Shown here: in pieces, positions 1-10,942 of the stretch
Layout of the letters: every line of letters starts with the position of its first letter
Position numbering within the stretch: position 1 is the first letter of the stretch
Assembly: GCA_002104535.1 (NCBI GenBank)
Contig: NBOG01000010.1
Coordinates: 1-64,000, forward strand
Direction: 5' to 3'
Origin: Cognaticolwellia sediminilitoris
Lineage (GTDB): Bacteria > Pseudomonadota > Gammaproteobacteria > Enterobacterales > Alteromonadaceae
Length of the DNA: 64,000 nt
The notes under the pieces: model-generated
What the model saw: the letters and a program-made list of their open reading frames with translations, nothing else
The model's database searches: none
Told to the model about the DNA's origin: nothing
Program-made: the position numbers and the translations under genes

Positions 1-32
1 GTGCTGGTGTTGTATCTAAAATCATCGACTAA
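1..32 (+). CDS. tuf: 3' end of tuf, elongation factor Tu (partial)
   Basis: The first 32 bases read in frame as GAGVVSKIID then TAA (the first Gly from a split codon). This matches the conserved C-terminus of EF-Tu, which in E. coli ends VGAGVVAKVLG. EF-Tu delivers aminoacyl-tRNA to the ribosome. Only about ten codons are present, so the call rests on the tail motif, on the strong terminator just after it, and on the usual bacterial order str operon (rpsL-rpsG-fusA-tuf) then S10 operon. The rest of the gene lies left of the window. Confidence 0.72.
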   Translation, partial: AGVVSKIID

Positions 33-54
33 TATCGATATTTAGAAACACCTT

Positions 55-80
55 AAAAAAGACGCTTCGGCGTCTTTTTT
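55..80 (+). terminator. Rho-independent terminator after tuf
   Basis: A perfect stem GACGC/GCGTC closes on a TTCG tetraloop (61-74), flanked by six A and six T. It should end str-operon transcription. An identical hairpin recurs 139 bases further on. Confidence 0.9.
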
Positions 81-104
81 GTTTTCTGCGACTAGCTTAT
101 CGAA

Positions 105-225
105 GAAGGTGAGAGTCGTGCTGTTGTTGCTGGTGTTGTATCGCTGTTACCTTAAAGAATGCATCGACTATTATCGATATTTAGAAACACCTTAAAAAAG
201 ACGCTTCGGCGTCTTTTTTGTTTTC
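105..225 (+). repeat. Decayed second copy of the tuf 3' tail plus terminator
   Basis: Bases 163-225 repeat 24-86 with one visible mismatch, including the whole terminator hairpin. Bases 129-142 repeat the codons GCT GGT GTT GTA TC of the tuf tail at 3-16. About 13 extra bases separate the two blocks in this copy, so the frame would now end SLLP-stop instead of SKIID-stop. The segment upstream (105-128) also resembles the preceding EF-Tu codons (E-G-x-x-R-x-V). It reads as a vestige of a duplicated tuf end, not a gene. Confidence 0.7.
194..219 (+). terminator. Second copy of the tuf terminator hairpin
   Basis: Same GACGC-TTCG-GCGTC stem-loop (200-213) with A6 before and T6 after. It backs up the hairpin at 55-80. 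Confidence 0.85.
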
Positions 226-330
226 AGTACGAGCAGCTTCATTGATTAATCCGTGATGAGGAAATACGTTAATAAAATTGCCCCAATGGACTATTTTTAG
301 TAATTTTCGCAAGCACCTCGGGTGCGCAGC

Positions 331-388
331 TGAGAGTAGTAATGTTGGTGCTGGTGTTGTATTGCTATCACCATAAGGGATGTATCAT
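331..388 (+). repeat. Third, most decayed copy of the tuf tail
   Basis: Bases 331-386 align to 110-164: GAGAGT, then GTTGGTGCTGGTGTTGTAT at 344-362, a TAA and ATG-ATC-like bases. In the tuf frame it reads VGAGVV then LLSP-stop, keeping the EF-Tu motif VGAGVV. It lacks the TTCG terminator; a weak GTATCA/TGATAC inverted repeat (382-405) follows instead. Confidence 0.55.
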
Positions 389-460
389 TTTCACTGAATT
401 GATACGTAAAAGCAGGTCGAAATGAAATTCTCTCATTTGTTTAGACCATTGCTATGGTCA

Positions 461-491
461 GAGCAATAAAAAAGGTGCATAAGCACCTTTT
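461..491 (-). terminator. Terminator of the chemotaxis receptor gene
   Basis: Stem AAAGGTGC/GCACCTTT around an ATAA loop at 471-490. Read on the minus strand it is followed by a T-rich run (473-466), just past the stop codon of the gene at 512-2515. Confidence 0.8.
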
Positions 492-511
492 AGTTAAAAA
501 CAGAAAACATT

Positions 512-2515
512 TTAAACTCTGAATTGATTAACCACAGCAGACAATGAGTTAGATTGACTCGTTAGGCCTTCTAAGCTGGTTTTCATCGTCGTTGAAGCAT
601 TGACAGTATCATCGGTAAGCAACCTAACATTTTCTATGTTTTTAGAAACTTCTCCAGCAACGTTCGCTTGTTGCTCTACAGCGTTTGCAATTTCAAATGT
701 TTGACTCTGGAACTGACCAATAACATGCGCTATATCAGATAATACTTGTTGTACTTCCTGTGTTAAATGCACGCTATTCTGTGCATCTAAACAGCTGGAC
801 TCCATCACACCGGCAGCTTTAGCTGCTGTAGATTGAAGGTCTTCAATAATACGCTCAATATTAGCGGTAGATTCTTGCGTGCGAGAAGCAAGGGTTCTTA
901 CTTCATCTGCTACCACTGCGAAACCTCGGCCTTGTTCACCAGCTCTGGCTGCTTCTATCGCGGCGTTTAAGGCCAGTAAATTAGTTTGCTCAGCGATGCT
1001 ACGGATCACAGTGACAACTTCACCAATACTCTGTGTACCAGACTTTAACTGCAATACAACTTTTGATGCATCATCGACGTTACTAGATAACTGCTGCATA
1101 CCAATAGTTGCTTGATTAACTACATTTGAACCGAGTGCAACTTTTTGTTCGGCATCAGTAGCAAGATCTTTAGATTGATTGGTATTATTTGAAATATCAT
1201 GGCTAGTTTGCGCTAACTCAATAGCGGCTGTAGCCACCATGTCTATTTCTCTTTTTTGTGCATTTATTATATTGGTAGTTTCAATACCAATATTCTCAGC
1301 TGCTTGACTAGAGTTAGAAACATCTTTTGTGATCGAGACAGTTTGCCTAACTAATTGCTGAATAGAGTCGATGAAGTGGTTGAACTCATTAACTAATTGG
1401 CCTATTTCATCTTCTTTAAGAGGTTCAATTCTACGGGTTAAGTCACCGTCACCATCGGCAATGTCTTTCATAGCATTTTGTAGTCTCGTGATCCTTTTAA
1501 CAAAAGGTAGAACAGTCAACCAAACAACAATAGCAATCATGAAAATGATAGCAATTACAATGCTGCTAGAAGACTTGAATGCGTCTTCTACAGGATCCGA
1601 GATTAATTGATCAGGAACTAGGAAACCCAACTTCCAATTCATTAACGGGTATTCACTTTTAACTTCATTAAAAACAACTTGGTAATTGTTACCCTGCCAG
1701 GTGACTTGAGAGTGGCCACTAGCATTTCGATTAAGGGTTGATTGTAATTCATCAAAGCCAGTGGTATTTGCAAAATTGCTATCAATAGAAGACATTGAGT
1801 CACCAGGTTTAAAATCTTCGTTAAAACCAGGGAAAAACACCAATTTTCCAGTATCAGTTACTAAAAAGGCCTCACCTTCATTTTTATATTTAATAGAGGA
1901 GAGTAAATCTTTCCCAATAGTGGTAATTAAGATATCCATACCACCAATACCTAATAATTTTCCATTAGGCAGATAGTAAGGTGAGGTAATGGTTGCCGAT
2001 ACCGAACCGTCGTTATTATCAACAGCAGGATCGGTGACATGCATTTTACCTTTCGCTATACCATCAGCCCACCATGGTCTTTTATTTGTAAAATAGGCTG
2101 CGTCGTCATAGCGACCGTTTAAATCAAAATATTCATGGGTATTTTCACTACCAAAAAATACACTTTTTATTGCCGGGTCTTGTTCTGTAAAAAATTTAAA
2201 ATAATTGGTCACGTCTTGATATTGTTTATTTGAATTGATATCAGAAAGACGTTGGTCATATTCATTAAACCATTCAATAACAAGCGGGTTTGAAAAAACA
2301 CTATGATTGATTTGACCTTTAGCAACAAAGAACTCTTTAACTTTAGTTGATTGTAAGGTGACAATGCCTTCAATATCAGACATTAATTGCTGCCGAGTAT
2401 TATCACTGATATTAGATAAAACAAAGTACGAAGTGATGATCAGTAATATCGCGACAGATGCCGAAATAGTGATAACCAATTGACGCATTATTGAACGACT
2501 TATAAAATTGAACAT
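512..2515 (-). CDS. Methyl-accepting chemotaxis protein with dCache sensor domain
   Basis: Transmembrane chemoreceptor that passes ligand signals to the CheA-CheW array. Membrane segment 1 spans about residues 11-33 and segment 2 about 318-342. Between them is a periplasmic region of about 280 residues that fits a double Cache domain (NKRPWWADG and a following TSPYY motif). A HAMP linker (about 342-395) leads to the cytoplasmic signalling domain with the conserved hairpin tip [20 protein letters not shown]. The protein ends VVNQFRV with no NWETF-like CheR/CheB tether. Length 667 is normal. The ligand is unknown, and no che or flagellar genes are near. It sits alone between the tuf tail and fusA2, on the opposite strand to the ribosomal genes. 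Confidence 0.93.
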   Translation of the reverse strand: MFNFISRSIMRQLVITISASVAILLIITSYFVLSNISDNTRQQLMSDIEGIVTLQSTKVKEFFVAKGQINHSVFSNPLVIEWFNEYDQRLSDINSNKQYQDVTNYFKFFTEQDPAIKSVFFGSENTHEYFDLNGRYDDAAYFTNKRPWWADGIAKGKMHVTDPAVDNNDGSVSATITSPYYLPNGKLLGIGGMDILITTIGKDLLSSIKYKNEGEAFLVTDTGKLVFFPGFNEDFKPGDSMSSIDSNFANTTGFDELQSTLNRNASGHSQVTWQGNNYQVVFNEVKSEYPLMNWKLGFLVPDQLISDPVEDAFKSSSSIVIAIIFMIAIVVWLTVLPFVKRITRLQNAMKDIADGDGDLTRRIEPLKEDEIGQLVNEFNHFIDSIQQLVRQTVSITKDVSNSSQAAENIGIETTNIINAQKREIDMVATAAIELAQTSHDISNNTNQSKDLATDAEQKVALGSNVVNQATIGMQQLSSNVDDASKVVLQLKSGTQSIGEVVTVIRSIAEQTNLLALNAAIEAARAGEQGRGFAVVADEVRTLASRTQESTANIERIIEDLQSTAAKAAGVMESSCLDAQNSVHLTQEVQQVLSDIAHVIGQFQSQTFEIANAVEQQANVAGEVSKNIENVRLLTDDTVNASTTMKTSLEGLTSQSNSLSAVVNQFRV

Positions 2516-2825
2516 TTATTCGATACCTATTAACTTATTGATTTTATAATGTAGGTGTATCGCAGTTACTTCATATTCTATCAATAGGTTATTTACTATT
2601 AAGCTTGAGTAAATGATAACTACAATATTTATGGTCTTAAAAAACTCTATCATGAGCCTGAAGGCAATTCCATTAAATAATTATCTAACCAAAATGTGCA
2701 CTAATAAATTACCATTCAATAAACTTAGATTTATTACCAATTTACTGAACGTGAGAAGCTGAGAAAGCCTTTGTCAAAAAAAGTGATTTTCAAAAATAAT
2801 TTCACAAATAGCTAAACTCCAGGCA
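2516..2825. other. Intergenic region, no gene seen
   Basis: About 310 AT-rich bases between the chemoreceptor start and the fusA2 terminator. It must hold the chemoreceptor promoter on the minus strand. I see no convincing -35/-10 pair or FliA-type promoter, and no RNA gene. Confidence 0.5.
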
Positions 2826-2853
2826 TAAAAAAAGGATGCCGAAGCATCCTTTA
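2826..2853 (-). terminator. Terminator of fusA2
   Basis: Stem AAAGGATGC/GCATCCTTT around CGAA (2831-2852). On the minus strand it is followed by a T run (complement of the A run at 2827-2833). Confidence 0.85.
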
Positions 2854-2884
2854 TATTGAGTATTAAAAGTTAGTTAACTAATAA

Positions 2885-4981
2885 TTACTTCTTGCTAGCT
2901 GCTTCACGCTCTTTAACTTCAGCAATAACGGCTTCAGCTACGTTGTTAGGACAAGGTGAGTAGTGAGAGAATTCCATAGAGAATTGACCACGACCAGATG
3001 TCATTGTACGTAACGATCCAATGTAACCGAACATTTCAGAAAGAGGAACGTCAGCTTTGATGCGAACACCAGAAACACCAGCATCTTGACCACCGATCAT
3101 GCCACGACGACGGTTTAAATCACCAATAACATCACCAACGTGATCTTCAGGCGTAAACACATCAACTTTCATGATAGGTTCAATTAACTGAGCACCAGCT
3201 TTTGGAATTGATTGACGGAAAGCACCACGAGCAGCGAGTTCAAATGCAACAGCAGATGAATCGACAGCATGGAAACCACCATCGTATAATTCAACTTCAA
3301 CGTCAAGTACAGGGAAACCAGCAAGAACACCAGTATCCATCATGCTTTTGAAGCCTTTTTCAATCGCAGGGAAGAATTCTTTTGGTACATTACCACCAAC
3401 AACTTTTGATGAGAATGTAAAACCAGAGTTCGGCTCGCCTGGACGGATGATGTAATCAATTTTACCAAATTGACCAGAACCACCAGATTGTTTCTTATGT
3501 GTGTATGAATCATCAATTTCTTGAGTGATTGTTTCACGGTAAGCAACTTGAGGTTTACCAACAGTTAATTCAACGCCGTAAGTACGTTTTAGAATATCTA
3601 CTTTGATATCTAGGTGAAGTTCACCCATACCAGATAATATCGTTTCACCTGAATCTAAGTCAGTTTCAACTTGGAATGTTGGATCTTCAGCAACCATTTT
3701 ACCGATAGCAATACCCATTTTCTCTGTTGAACCTTTATCTTTTGGTGTTACAGAGATTGAGATTACAGGCTTAGGGAATACCATAGCTTCTAGGATAATT
3801 GGGTGTTTCGGATCACATAATGTGTGACCTGTCTGAACGTTACTTTTCATACCAACAATCGCGATGATATCCCCAGCTTGTGCTGAAGTAAGTTCGTTAC
3901 GATCATCGGCTTGCATTTCACACATACGGCCAACACGTTCAGTTTTACCCGTTGCAGCGTTAAGTATGGTATCGCCTTTCTTCAAGGTACCTGAATAGAT
4001 ACGTACGAAGGTTAAAGTACCAAAACGGTCATCAGTGATTTTGAATGCTAATGCTTTGAATGTTTCATCTGGAGAAACTATTGCGTATTCACCATTAGGA
4101 GCACCTTCTTCATCAGTTAACGGTTGAGGGTTAACATCTGTAGGGCAAGGTAAGTAATCAATAACAGCATCAAGTATTAACTGCATGCCTTTGTTTTTGA
4201 ATGCTGAACCACAATAAGTTGGGAAGAACATTAACTCGTTAGTACCTTTACGGATACAGGCTTTAATTTGCTCTTCAGTTGGCGTAAGTTCACCTTCCAA
4301 GTAATCCATCAATAAATCTTCATCTGCTTCTAGTGCAGTTTCGATCATTTGCTCGCGATACATAGCTGCATCATCAACCATATCGGCTGGAATATCTGTA
4401 ATTTCGTAGTTTTCTGGAAGACCTGTATCATCCCAAATGTAAGCTTTTTGGCTTAATACGTCTACAACACCTACGAAATCATCTTCTTCACCAATTGGTA
4501 AAGTCATAATAAGTGGGTGAGCACCTAATACATTTTTCACTTGGTCAGTTACACGGTAAAAGTTAGCACCTAAACGGTCTAATTTATTAACGAAGATTAA
4601 ACGCGCTACTTTAGAGTCGTTCGCATAACGCCAGTTAGTTTCTGATTGTGGTTCAACACCACCAGAACCACAGAATACACCAATACCACCATCAAGTACT
4701 TTAAGTGAACGGTAAACTTCAACTGTAAAGTCAACGTGACCAGGAGTATCGATAACATTAAAACGGTGGTCTTTCCAAAAACAGCTTACCGCAGCAGACT
4801 GGATGGTAATACCGCGCTCAGCTTCTTGTTCCATGAAATCAGTCGTTGACTCACCGTCATGTACTTCACCGATTTTGTGGATCATACCGGTTAATTTAAG
4901 GATACGTTCAGTTGTAGTTGTTTTACCAGCATCAACGTGAGCGAAGATACCAATATTTCTGTATTTAGCTAAATCTGCCAT
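2885..4981 (-). CDS. fusA2: Elongation factor G, second paralogue (EF-G2)
   Basis: Ribosomal translocase-family GTPase, 698 residues. G-box motifs are intact: AHVDAGKT (14-21), RGIT, DTPGH and NKLD, followed by the EF-G domains II-V ending in the [12 protein letters not shown] region. The sequence resembles the short FusA2 form of Vibrio and Shewanella (start [18 protein letters not shown], and [16 protein letters not shown]) more than the str-operon EF-G of E. coli (704 residues, [23 protein letters not shown]). It is not in a str operon: it stands alone on the minus strand, 570 bases from rpsJ and divergent to it. A main fusA probably lies left of the window upstream of tuf. Whether this paralogue does translocation, ribosome recycling or a condition-specific role cannot be told from sequence. 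Confidence 0.95.
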   Translation of the reverse strand: MADLAKYRNIGIFAHVDAGKTTTTERILKLTGMIHKIGEVHDGESTTDFMEQEAERGITIQSAAVSCFWKDHRFNVIDTPGHVDFTVEVYRSLKVLDGGIGVFCGSGGVEPQSETNWRYANDSKVARLIFVNKLDRLGANFYRVTDQVKNVLGAHPLIMTLPIGEEDDFVGVVDVLSQKAYIWDDTGLPENYEITDIPADMVDDAAMYREQMIETALEADEDLLMDYLEGELTPTEEQIKACIRKGTNELMFFPTYCGSAFKNKGMQLILDAVIDYLPCPTDVNPQPLTDEEGAPNGEYAIVSPDETFKALAFKITDDRFGTLTFVRIYSGTLKKGDTILNAATGKTERVGRMCEMQADDRNELTSAQAGDIIAIVGMKSNVQTGHTLCDPKHPIILEAMVFPKPVISISVTPKDKGSTEKMGIAIGKMVAEDPTFQVETDLDSGETILSGMGELHLDIKVDILKRTYGVELTVGKPQVAYRETITQEIDDSYTHKKQSGGSGQFGKIDYIIRPGEPNSGFTFSSKVVGGNVPKEFFPAIEKGFKSMMDTGVLAGFPVLDVEVELYDGGFHAVDSSAVAFELAARGAFRQSIPKAGAQLIEPIMKVDVFTPEDHVGDVIGDLNRRRGMIGGQDAGVSGVRIKADVPLSEMFGYIGSLRTMTSGRGQFSMEFSHYSPCPNNVAEAVIAEVKEREAASKK

Positions 4982-5040
4982 TACTTTACTCTATTTTATT
5001 GAATCACTAAAAAAGTGGAATTGTTGAAAATTTGCGCGCG

Positions 5041-5069
5041 AGTATAACATTACTTAACGAAAATCGACA
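5041..5069 (-). promoter_or_regulatory. Possible fusA2 promoter
   Basis: On the minus strand TATACT (5046-5041) lies about 60 bases before the fusA2 start codon. The -35 match 17 bases upstream is poor (TGTCGA). A GCGCGC-rich stretch follows the -10. Confidence 0.4.
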
Positions 5070-5341
5070 TAAAAATTATTGAAGTTTACTAATTATCGCT
5101 AATAAAGCTGTAAAAGTAGCCATTCGAAGAAGAATTGCACAGTTTACAGCTGAATTTTTTATTTAGGATTAAACCAATAACTCTGCTTATATATAGGTAT
5201 AGCAATTTAGCGAATATTGCTAATCACTTGAATTCGTATTCCCTACGATATTTAGTCGTGCTTTTATTGCCAATAAACAACAGTTAAAATCTAGGCAACT
5301 ATAAGGAAATCCTCTTTTATATTAGGAATTAAATAAACTAG

Positions 5342-5369
5342 TTGAAATTATCATCAGCGTCTGTATAAT
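5342..5369 (+). promoter_or_regulatory. S10 operon promoter
   Basis: TTGAAA (5342-5347) and a perfect TATAAT (5364-5369) with 16 bases between. It predicts a transcript start near 5377 and a leader of about 175 bases before rpsJ. Confidence 0.8.
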
Positions 5370-5407
5370 TCGCCTCCACGTCGAGCTTGTCTCTTCGTTT
5401 TTTATGG

Positions 5408-5864
<457 letters not shown>

Positions 5865-5877
5865 TAGGAGTTTTAAC

Positions 5878-6516
5878 ATGACTATAGGTCTAGTTGGACG
5901 TAAAGTGGGTATGACTCGCATCTTCTCTGAAGATGGCGTATCTACTCCTGTAACCGTCCTAGAAGTTGAAGCGAACCGTATTGCTCAGGTTAAAACTGTT
6001 GACAATGATGGTTATTCAGCGCTTCAAGTTACTACGGGTAGCAAAAAAGCTAATCGTACTAACAAGCCAACAGCCGGACATTTCGCTAAAGCTGGTATCG
6101 AAGCAGGTCGTGGCCTGTGGGAATTCCGCTTAAACGAAAACGAAGGTGAAGGTCTTGAAACTGGCAGTGAAATTACTGTTGAGTTATTCAATGACACTAA
6201 ATTAGTAGACGTAACCGGTACATCGAAAGGTAAAGGTTTCCAAGGTGGTATTAAGCGTTGGAACTTTTCAATGCAAGATGCAACTCACGGTAACTCTATC
6301 TCTCACCGTTCAAACGGTTCAATCGGCCAGTGTCAAACACCAGGTCGTGTTTTCAAAGGCAAAAAAATGTCTGGTCACATGGGTGCTGCGAAAGTTACAA
6401 CGCAAAACCTTGAATTGGTTCGTGTCGATGCAGAACGTAACTTGCTCCTTATTAAAGGTGCGGTTCCGGGTGCTATCAACGGCAACGTAATCATCAAGCC
6501 AGCTGTTAAAGCCTAG
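5878..6516 (+). CDS. rplC: 50S ribosomal protein L3
   Basis: Early 50S assembly protein reaching toward the peptidyl-transferase centre, 212 residues. The start ATG at 5878 ([16 protein letters not shown]) follows TAGGAG by six bases. The reading frame is open upstream to 5827, but that would overlap rpsJ and lacks a ribosome-binding site. The GHMG and GAVPG motifs of L3 are present. Confidence 0.98.
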   Translation: MTIGLVGRKVGMTRIFSEDGVSTPVTVLEVEANRIAQVKTVDNDGYSALQVTTGSKKANRTNKPTAGHFAKAGIEAGRGLWEFRLNENEGEGLETGSEITVELFNDTKLVDVTGTSKGKGFQGGIKRWNFSMQDATHGNSISHRSNGSIGQCQTPGRVFKGKKMSGHMGAAKVTTQNLELVRVDAERNLLLIKGAVPGAINGNVIIKPAVKA

Positions 6517-6532
6517 TCCAAGGAGATTTGTG

Positions 6533-7138
6533 ATGGAATTAGCATTAAAAGACGCTTCAGGCGCTCTTGAAGTTTCTGAAGCAACCTTTGGACTTGAGTT
6601 TAATGAAGCTTTAGTACACCAAGTAGTAGTTGCTTACGCAGCTGGTGCTCGTGCTGGTACTCGAGCTCAAAAAACTCGTTCAGAAGTTAGCGGCGGTGGC
6701 GCAAAACCATGGCGTCAAAAAGGTACTGGCCGTGCACGTGCTGGTACAACTCGTGGTCCAATCTGGCGTACAGGTGGCGTAACATTCGCTGCTAAGCCAC
6801 AGGATCACAGTCAAAAAGTTAACCGTAAAATGTACCGTGGTGCGATCAAAAGCATCCTTTCTGAGTTAGTTCGTCAAGAACGCTTAGTAGTGGTAGAAAA
6901 TTTTACAGTTGAAACACCAAAAACTAAAGAGTTAGTAGCTAAACTAAACGGTTTGGAGTTAAAAGACGTATTAATCGTTACTCCAGAGCTTGATGAGAAC
7001 TTGTTCTTATCTGCACGTAACTTATATAAAGTTGACGTTCGTGACGTAGACGGTATTGACCCAGTTAGCTTGGTTGGTTTCGAAAAAGTTTTGATGACTG
7101 CGTCTGCAGTTAAACAACTTGAGGAGATGTTAGGATGA
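6533..7138 (+). CDS. rplD: 50S ribosomal protein L4, probable operon autoregulator
   Basis: 201 residues, the E. coli length, when started at the ATG at 6533, seven bases after AGGAG. A GTG three bases earlier is less likely. Contains the loop motif [17 protein letters not shown] that lines the exit tunnel. In enterobacteria L4 also represses its own operon through the leader RNA, and the leader at 5408-5528 suggests the same here. It overlaps rplW by the ATGA junction. Confidence 0.98.
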   Translation: MELALKDASGALEVSEATFGLEFNEALVHQVVVAYAAGARAGTRAQKTRSEVSGGGAKPWRQKGTGRARAGTTRGPIWRTGGVTFAAKPQDHSQKVNRKMYRGAIKSILSELVRQERLVVVENFTVETPKTKELVAKLNGLELKDVLIVTPELDENLFLSARNLYKVDVRDVDGIDPVSLVGFEKVLMTASAVKQLEEMLG

Positions 7139-7437
7139 TAAACGAAGAACGTTTACTGAAAGTGCTTTTAGCACCAAACATTTCTGAGAAAAGCACTATG
7201 GCTGCTGAAGCAAACAACACTGTTGTTTTCAAAGTTGCTACTACTGCTACTAAAGCTGAAATCAAAGCTGCTGTTGAGAAACTTTTCGAAGTTTCAGTTG
7301 ATGGTGTTCGCACATTAAATGTTAAAGGTAAAGTGAAACGTACTGGTGCTCGTTTTGGTCGCAGAAGCGACTGGAAAAAAGCATACGTTACTCTTGCTGA
7401 AGGCAGCGACATCGACTTCGTCGGCGCGGAATCATAG
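7135..7437 (+). CDS. rplW: 50S ribosomal protein L23
   Basis: 100 residues, equal to E. coli L23. It sits at the tunnel exit and docks trigger factor and SRP. Motifs: [11 protein letters not shown] near the N-terminus and the [20 protein letters not shown] segment. The start codon overlaps the rplD stop (ATGA), so translation is probably coupled. Confidence 0.98.
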   Translation: MINEERLLKVLLAPNISEKSTMAAEANNTVVFKVATTATKAEIKAAVEKLFEVSVDGVRTLNVKGKVKRTGARFGRRSDWKKAYVTLAEGSDIDFVGAES

Positions 7438-7449
7438 GAGTTTACGAAA

Positions 7450-8274
7450 ATGGCTATAGTTAAATGTAAACCTACTTCTCCGGGTCGTCGCCACGTTGTT
7501 AAAGTGGTAAACACGGAGTTGCATAAAGGTAAGCCTTACGCACCATTATTAGACACTAAGTCTAAGTCTGGTGGTCGTAACAATACTGGTCGTATTACAG
7601 TTCGTCACGTTGGTGGTGGTCACAAGCAACACTACCGCATGGTTGACTTTAAACGAAATAAAGATGGTATCCCTGCAACAGTAGAACGTTTGGAATATGA
7701 TCCAAACCGTAGTGCGAACATTGCACTAGTACTTTACGCAGATGGTGAACGTCGTTACATCCTAGCCCCTAAAGGCTTAAAAGCTGGTGATTCAATCCAG
7801 TCTGGTGTCGATGCTCCTATTAAAGCGGGTAACACTTTACCACTTCGCAACACACCATTAGGTAGTGTTGTTCACGCAATCGAACTTAAACCAGGTAAAG
7901 GTGCTCAAATTGCACGTGCTGCTGGTACTTATGCTCAGCTTGTAGCGAAAGACGGTGCTTATGTCACTTTACGTCTTCGTTCTGGCGAAATGCGTAAAAT
8001 TGAGTCAGATTGTCGTGCTACTTTAGGTGAAATCGGCAATGCTGAACACATGCTTCGCTCTTTGGGTAAAGCAGGTGCATCACGCTGGCGTGGTGTTCGC
8101 CCAACTGTTCGTGGTGTTGCCATGAACCCAGTTGATCACCCACATGGTGGTGGTGAAGGTAAAACATCAGGCGGTCGTCATCCGGTATCACCTTGGGGTG
8201 TACCAACGAAGGGTTACAAGACTCGTTCTAACAAGCGTACCGATAAATTTATCGTACGTCGTCGTACTAAGTAA
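7450..8274 (+). CDS. rplB: 50S ribosomal protein L2
   Basis: Core 23S rRNA-binding protein needed for peptidyl transfer and subunit joining; 274 residues. The conserved C-terminal [16 protein letters not shown] carries the functionally important His. AGGAG lies eight bases before the ATG. Confidence 0.98.
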   Translation: MAIVKCKPTSPGRRHVVKVVNTELHKGKPYAPLLDTKSKSGGRNNTGRITVRHVGGGHKQHYRMVDFKRNKDGIPATVERLEYDPNRSANIALVLYADGERRYILAPKGLKAGDSIQSGVDAPIKAGNTLPLRNTPLGSVVHAIELKPGKGAQIARAAGTYAQLVAKDGAYVTLRLRSGEMRKIESDCRATLGEIGNAEHMLRSLGKAGASRWRGVRPTVRGVAMNPVDHPHGGGEGKTSGGRHPVSPWGVPTKGYKTRSNKRTDKFIVRRRTK

Positions 8275-8302
8275 TAGTACTTATTAAATAAGAGGAATCA
8301 CC

Positions 8303-8578
8303 ATGCCACGTTCTCTCAAGAAAGGTCCATTTATAGACCTACACTTGTTGACGAAGGTAGAGACAGCGGTGGAAAGCGGGAATAAAAAGCCAATTAAAAC
8401 TTGGTCCCGTCGTTCAATGATCATACCAAACATGATCGGATTGACCATTGCCGTCCATAATGGCCGTCAACACGTACCTGTATTTGTAACTGATGAAATG
8501 ATCGGTCACAAATTAGGTGAATTTGCACCAACTCGTACTTACCGTGGCCATGTCGCGGACAAGAAAGCGAAGAGATAG
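8303..8578 (+). CDS. rpsS: 30S ribosomal protein S19
   Basis: 91 residues, one shorter than E. coli. Begins [16 protein letters not shown] and has the TWSRRS, HNGR and KLGEF motifs of S19, which contacts the A-site finger and S13 in the 30S head. AGAGGAA precedes the start. Confidence 0.98.
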   Translation: MPRSLKKGPFIDLHLLTKVETAVESGNKKPIKTWSRRSMIIPNMIGLTIAVHNGRQHVPVFVTDEMIGHKLGEFAPTRTYRGHVADKKAKR

Positions 8579-8588
8579 GGGAAATATG

Positions 8589-8921
8589 ATGGAAGCTATT
8601 GCTAAACATAAATTTGCCCGTGGCTCTGCACAAAAAGCACGCTTAGTTGTGGATCAAATCCGCGGCTTGCACGTTGAAAAAGCACTTGAAATCTTAACAT
8701 TCAGCAATAAATCTGCTGCTGTTTTGGTTAAAAAAGTACTTGATTCAGCTATTGCTAACGCAGAGCACAATGAAGGTGCAGACATTGATGAACTTATCGT
8801 TAAAACTATTATGGTTGACGATGGTCCAACAATGAAACGTATTAAGCCTCGTGCGAAAGGTCGCGCGGATCGTATCCTTAAGCGTACAAGTCACATTACT
8901 GTGATTGTATCCGATAGCTAG
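8589..8921 (+). CDS. rplV: 50S ribosomal protein L22
   Basis: 110 residues from the second of two tandem ATGs (8586 and 8589), which gives [20 protein letters not shown] and the E. coli length; the first ATG would add one Met. L22 lines the exit tunnel, and the [15 protein letters not shown] loop that includes the macrolide-contact hairpin is present. An open frame extends upstream to 8517 inside rpsS but has no ribosome-binding site. Confidence 0.97.
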   Translation: MEAIAKHKFARGSAQKARLVVDQIRGLHVEKALEILTFSNKSAAVLVKKVLDSAIANAEHNEGADIDELIVKTIMVDDGPTMKRIKPRAKGRADRILKRTSHITVIVSDS

Positions 8922-8932
8922 GAGATATTAGA

Positions 8933-9631
8933 ATGGGTCAAAAAGTCCATCCAAATGGTATACGCCTAGGTATCACGAAACCTTTCGCGTCTACTTGGTT
9001 TGCAAGTACTAAAGATTTCGCAGCTAATTTACACGGTGACCATCTGGTTCGTGAATATTTAACTGAAAAGCTTAAGCGTGCTTCATTATCAAAAATCGTA
9101 ATTGAACGTCCAGCAAAATCTATCCGCGTTACAATTCACACGGCTCGTCCGGGTGTTGTAATCGGTAAGAAAGGCGAAGATGTAGAAAAATTACGTTTAG
9201 CGGTTTCTAAAATTGCTGGTGTTCCTGCTCAAATCAACATTGCTGAAGTTCGTAAACCAGAAATGGATTCGCAGCTTGTTGCTGACAGCATCGCTAGTCA
9301 ATTAGAACGTCGTGTAATGTTCCGTCGTGCGATGAAACGTGCAGTACAAAACGCTATGCGTTTAGGTGCTAAGGGTATTAAAGTTGAAGTTAGTGGTCGT
9401 TTAGGCGGAGCAGATATTGCACGTTCTGAATGGTACCGTGAAGGTCGTGTTCCATTACACACTTTACGTGCTGACATTGATTACTCAATTGCGCGTGCTG
9501 ATACCACTTACGGTGTTATCGGTATCAAAGTGTGGATCTTTAAAGGTGAAGTAATTGGTAATATGCCATTACAAGCTGAGCAACCAGCAGCTAAGCCTAA
9601 AAGAAAACCTAACCGCAAGACCAGTAAGTAG
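8933..9631 (+). CDS. rpsC: 30S ribosomal protein S3
   Basis: 232 residues with the KH domain ([14 protein letters not shown]) and the C-terminal S3 domain ([20 protein letters not shown]). It lies at the mRNA entry tunnel and has helicase function with S4 and S5. The lysine-rich tail differs from E. coli, as is usual. GGAGAT precedes the ATG. Confidence 0.98.
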   Translation: MGQKVHPNGIRLGITKPFASTWFASTKDFAANLHGDHLVREYLTEKLKRASLSKIVIERPAKSIRVTIHTARPGVVIGKKGEDVEKLRLAVSKIAGVPAQINIAEVRKPEMDSQLVADSIASQLERRVMFRRAMKRAVQNAMRLGAKGIKVEVSGRLGGADIARSEWYREGRVPLHTLRADIDYSIARADTTYGVIGIKVWIFKGEVIGNMPLQAEQPAAKPKRKPNRKTSK

Positions 9632-9642
9632 AGGAATAAGTT

Positions 9643-10056
9643 ATGTTACAACCAAAACGTACTAAATTCCGTAAGCAATTTAAACTGCGTAACCGTGGTC
9701 TTGCACACACTGGTAGCTCAGTTAGCTTCGGTACTTTCGGGTTAAAATCAATGGAACGTGGTCGTATGACTGCGCGTCAAATTGAAGCGGCTCGTCGAGC
9801 AATGACTCGTCACGTGAAGCGTCAAGGTAAAATCTGGATACGCGTATTCCCTGATAAGCCAATTACTAAAAAACCATTAGAAGTTCGTATGGGTAAAGGT
9901 AAAGGTTCAGTGGAATATTGGGTATGTCAAATTCTTCCTGGTCGTGTTCTTTATGAAATGGAAGGTGTTTCGGAAGAGATTGCTCGTGAAGCATTTGCTT
10001 TAGCAGCAGCCAAACTTCCTTTCAAAACTACTTTCGTAACTAGAACGGTGATGTAA
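9643..10056 (+). CDS. rplP: 50S ribosomal protein L16
   Basis: 137 residues. Begins [19 protein letters not shown] and carries the [12 protein letters not shown] and [11 protein letters not shown] segments that approach the A- and P-site tRNA. Its stop codon shares the A of TAATG with the rpmC start. Confidence 0.98.
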   Translation: MLQPKRTKFRKQFKLRNRGLAHTGSSVSFGTFGLKSMERGRMTARQIEAARRAMTRHVKRQGKIWIRVFPDKPITKKPLEVRMGKGKGSVEYWVCQILPGRVLYEMEGVSEEIAREAFALAAAKLPFKTTFVTRTVM

Positions 10057-10247
10057 TGAAAGCAAGCGAATTGAAAGATAAAAGCATTGAAGAGCTAAAC
10101 GCTGAATTGCTTGAATTGCTACGCGAACAGTTTAACTATCGCATGCAAGCAAGCACAGGCCAATTAGCACAAACTCATTTGCTAAGAACTGTACGCCGTA
10201 ATATCGCGCGTGTTAAGACTATCATAACTGAAAAGGCAGCTAAGTAA
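10056..10247 (+). CDS. rpmC: 50S ribosomal protein L29
   Basis: 63 residues, the E. coli length. Two-helix protein at the tunnel exit, next to L23. Begins [14 protein letters not shown] and has [11 protein letters not shown] and [14 protein letters not shown] junctions on both sides imply tight coupling with rplP and rpsQ. Confidence 0.98.
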   Translation: MKASELKDKSIEELNAELLELLREQFNYRMQASTGQLAQTHLLRTVRRNIARVKTIITEKAAK

Positions 10248-10498
10248 TGAGCGAAGCAAAAATTCGTACAATACAAGGTCGTGTCGTCAGTGACAAAATG
10301 GAAAAGTCTATCACTGTCCTGATCGAACGTCGTGTTAAGCACCCTATATACGGTAAGTTCATGACCCGTTCAACTAAGTTGAAAGCGCATGATGAAACTA
10401 ACCAATGTGTAACAGGTGATTTAGTATCTATTCGTGAATGTGCTCCAATCTCTAAGTCTAAATCTTGGACATTGGTTGCAGTATTAGAAAAAGCTTAA
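10247..10498 (+). CDS. rpsQ: 30S ribosomal protein S17, last gene of S10 operon
   Basis: 83 residues, OB-fold primary 16S-binding protein. Motifs: [26 protein letters not shown] and SKSKSWTLV. The strong terminator at 10531 follows, so the S10 operon ends here, as in E. coli. Confidence 0.98.
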   Translation: MSEAKIRTIQGRVVSDKMEKSITVLIERRVKHPIYGKFMTRSTKLKAHDETNQCVTGDLVSIRECAPISKSKSWTLVAVLEKA

Positions 10499-10530
10499 TC
10501 GCTTAATCTAATTCACAATCTGTACTTTGA

Positions 10531-10559
10531 AAAGGCTCTACTTCGGTAGAGCCTTTTTT
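10531..10559 (+). terminator. S10 operon terminator
   Basis: Stem GGCTCTAC/GTAGAGCC on a TTCG loop (10534-10553) followed by T6. Confidence 0.92.
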
Positions 10560-10942
10560 ATTGCTAAAAATAAGATGCTGTCAAATATAGCGAAAGTTAA
10601 TGGACTTGATTTACAGAGCTTAAACAAGAAAATACTAAATAAATTAAACGCTAATTTTCTCAGTATCACTGACTGTTTCTATAAAATAGTGGGAGGCTCG
10701 TACTTAGATAATCCAGAGTTCAGCTTATATATGCTCTAGGGTATAGGCAAAAGCAGGGTACGGGCACTACTTGCTCTAGCCGGTATTGGTTATTTTTTAG
10801 CTAAATAAAGTATCACTTTTATTTCACTGGTGTTATAATCTCGCGCCCGCTCGTTGTGAGTGGGATTTAGAAGGCAGTGACGGGTCAAATTTCTGGCCTT
10901 GAATTTAATCTTTTATAAGATAATTTAGCGGAGACATATTAA
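10560..10942. other. S10-spc intergenic region, spc leader
   Basis: 383 bases without a credible gene. The right half carries the spc promoter (10834-10839) and a leader of about 95 bases to rplN. In the left half I see no RNA gene or conserved motif; a 70-codon open frame there begins inside the S10 terminator and has no ribosome-binding site. Confidence 0.6.
10831..10839 (+). promoter_or_regulatory. spc operon promoter (extended -10)
   Basis: TGTTATAAT: a perfect TATAAT (10834-10839) with the TGn extension. The -35 position about 17 bases upstream is poor, which an extended -10 can offset. GC-rich discriminator TCGCGCCCGC follows, as often seen in growth-rate-controlled promoters. Confidence 0.7.

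Noticed and set aside
1-230. Repeated region as a possible rRNA or tRNA end
   Set aside because: No tRNA fold or 5S features; the repeats match EF-Tu tail codons and a protein-gene terminator.
7110-7514. 134-codon minus-strand frame over rplW and rplB
   Set aside because: Fully antisense to ribosomal genes with no family resemblance.
10527-10739. 70-codon open frame in the S10-spc gap
   Set aside because: It starts inside the S10 terminator, has no ribosome-binding site and no recognisable motif.
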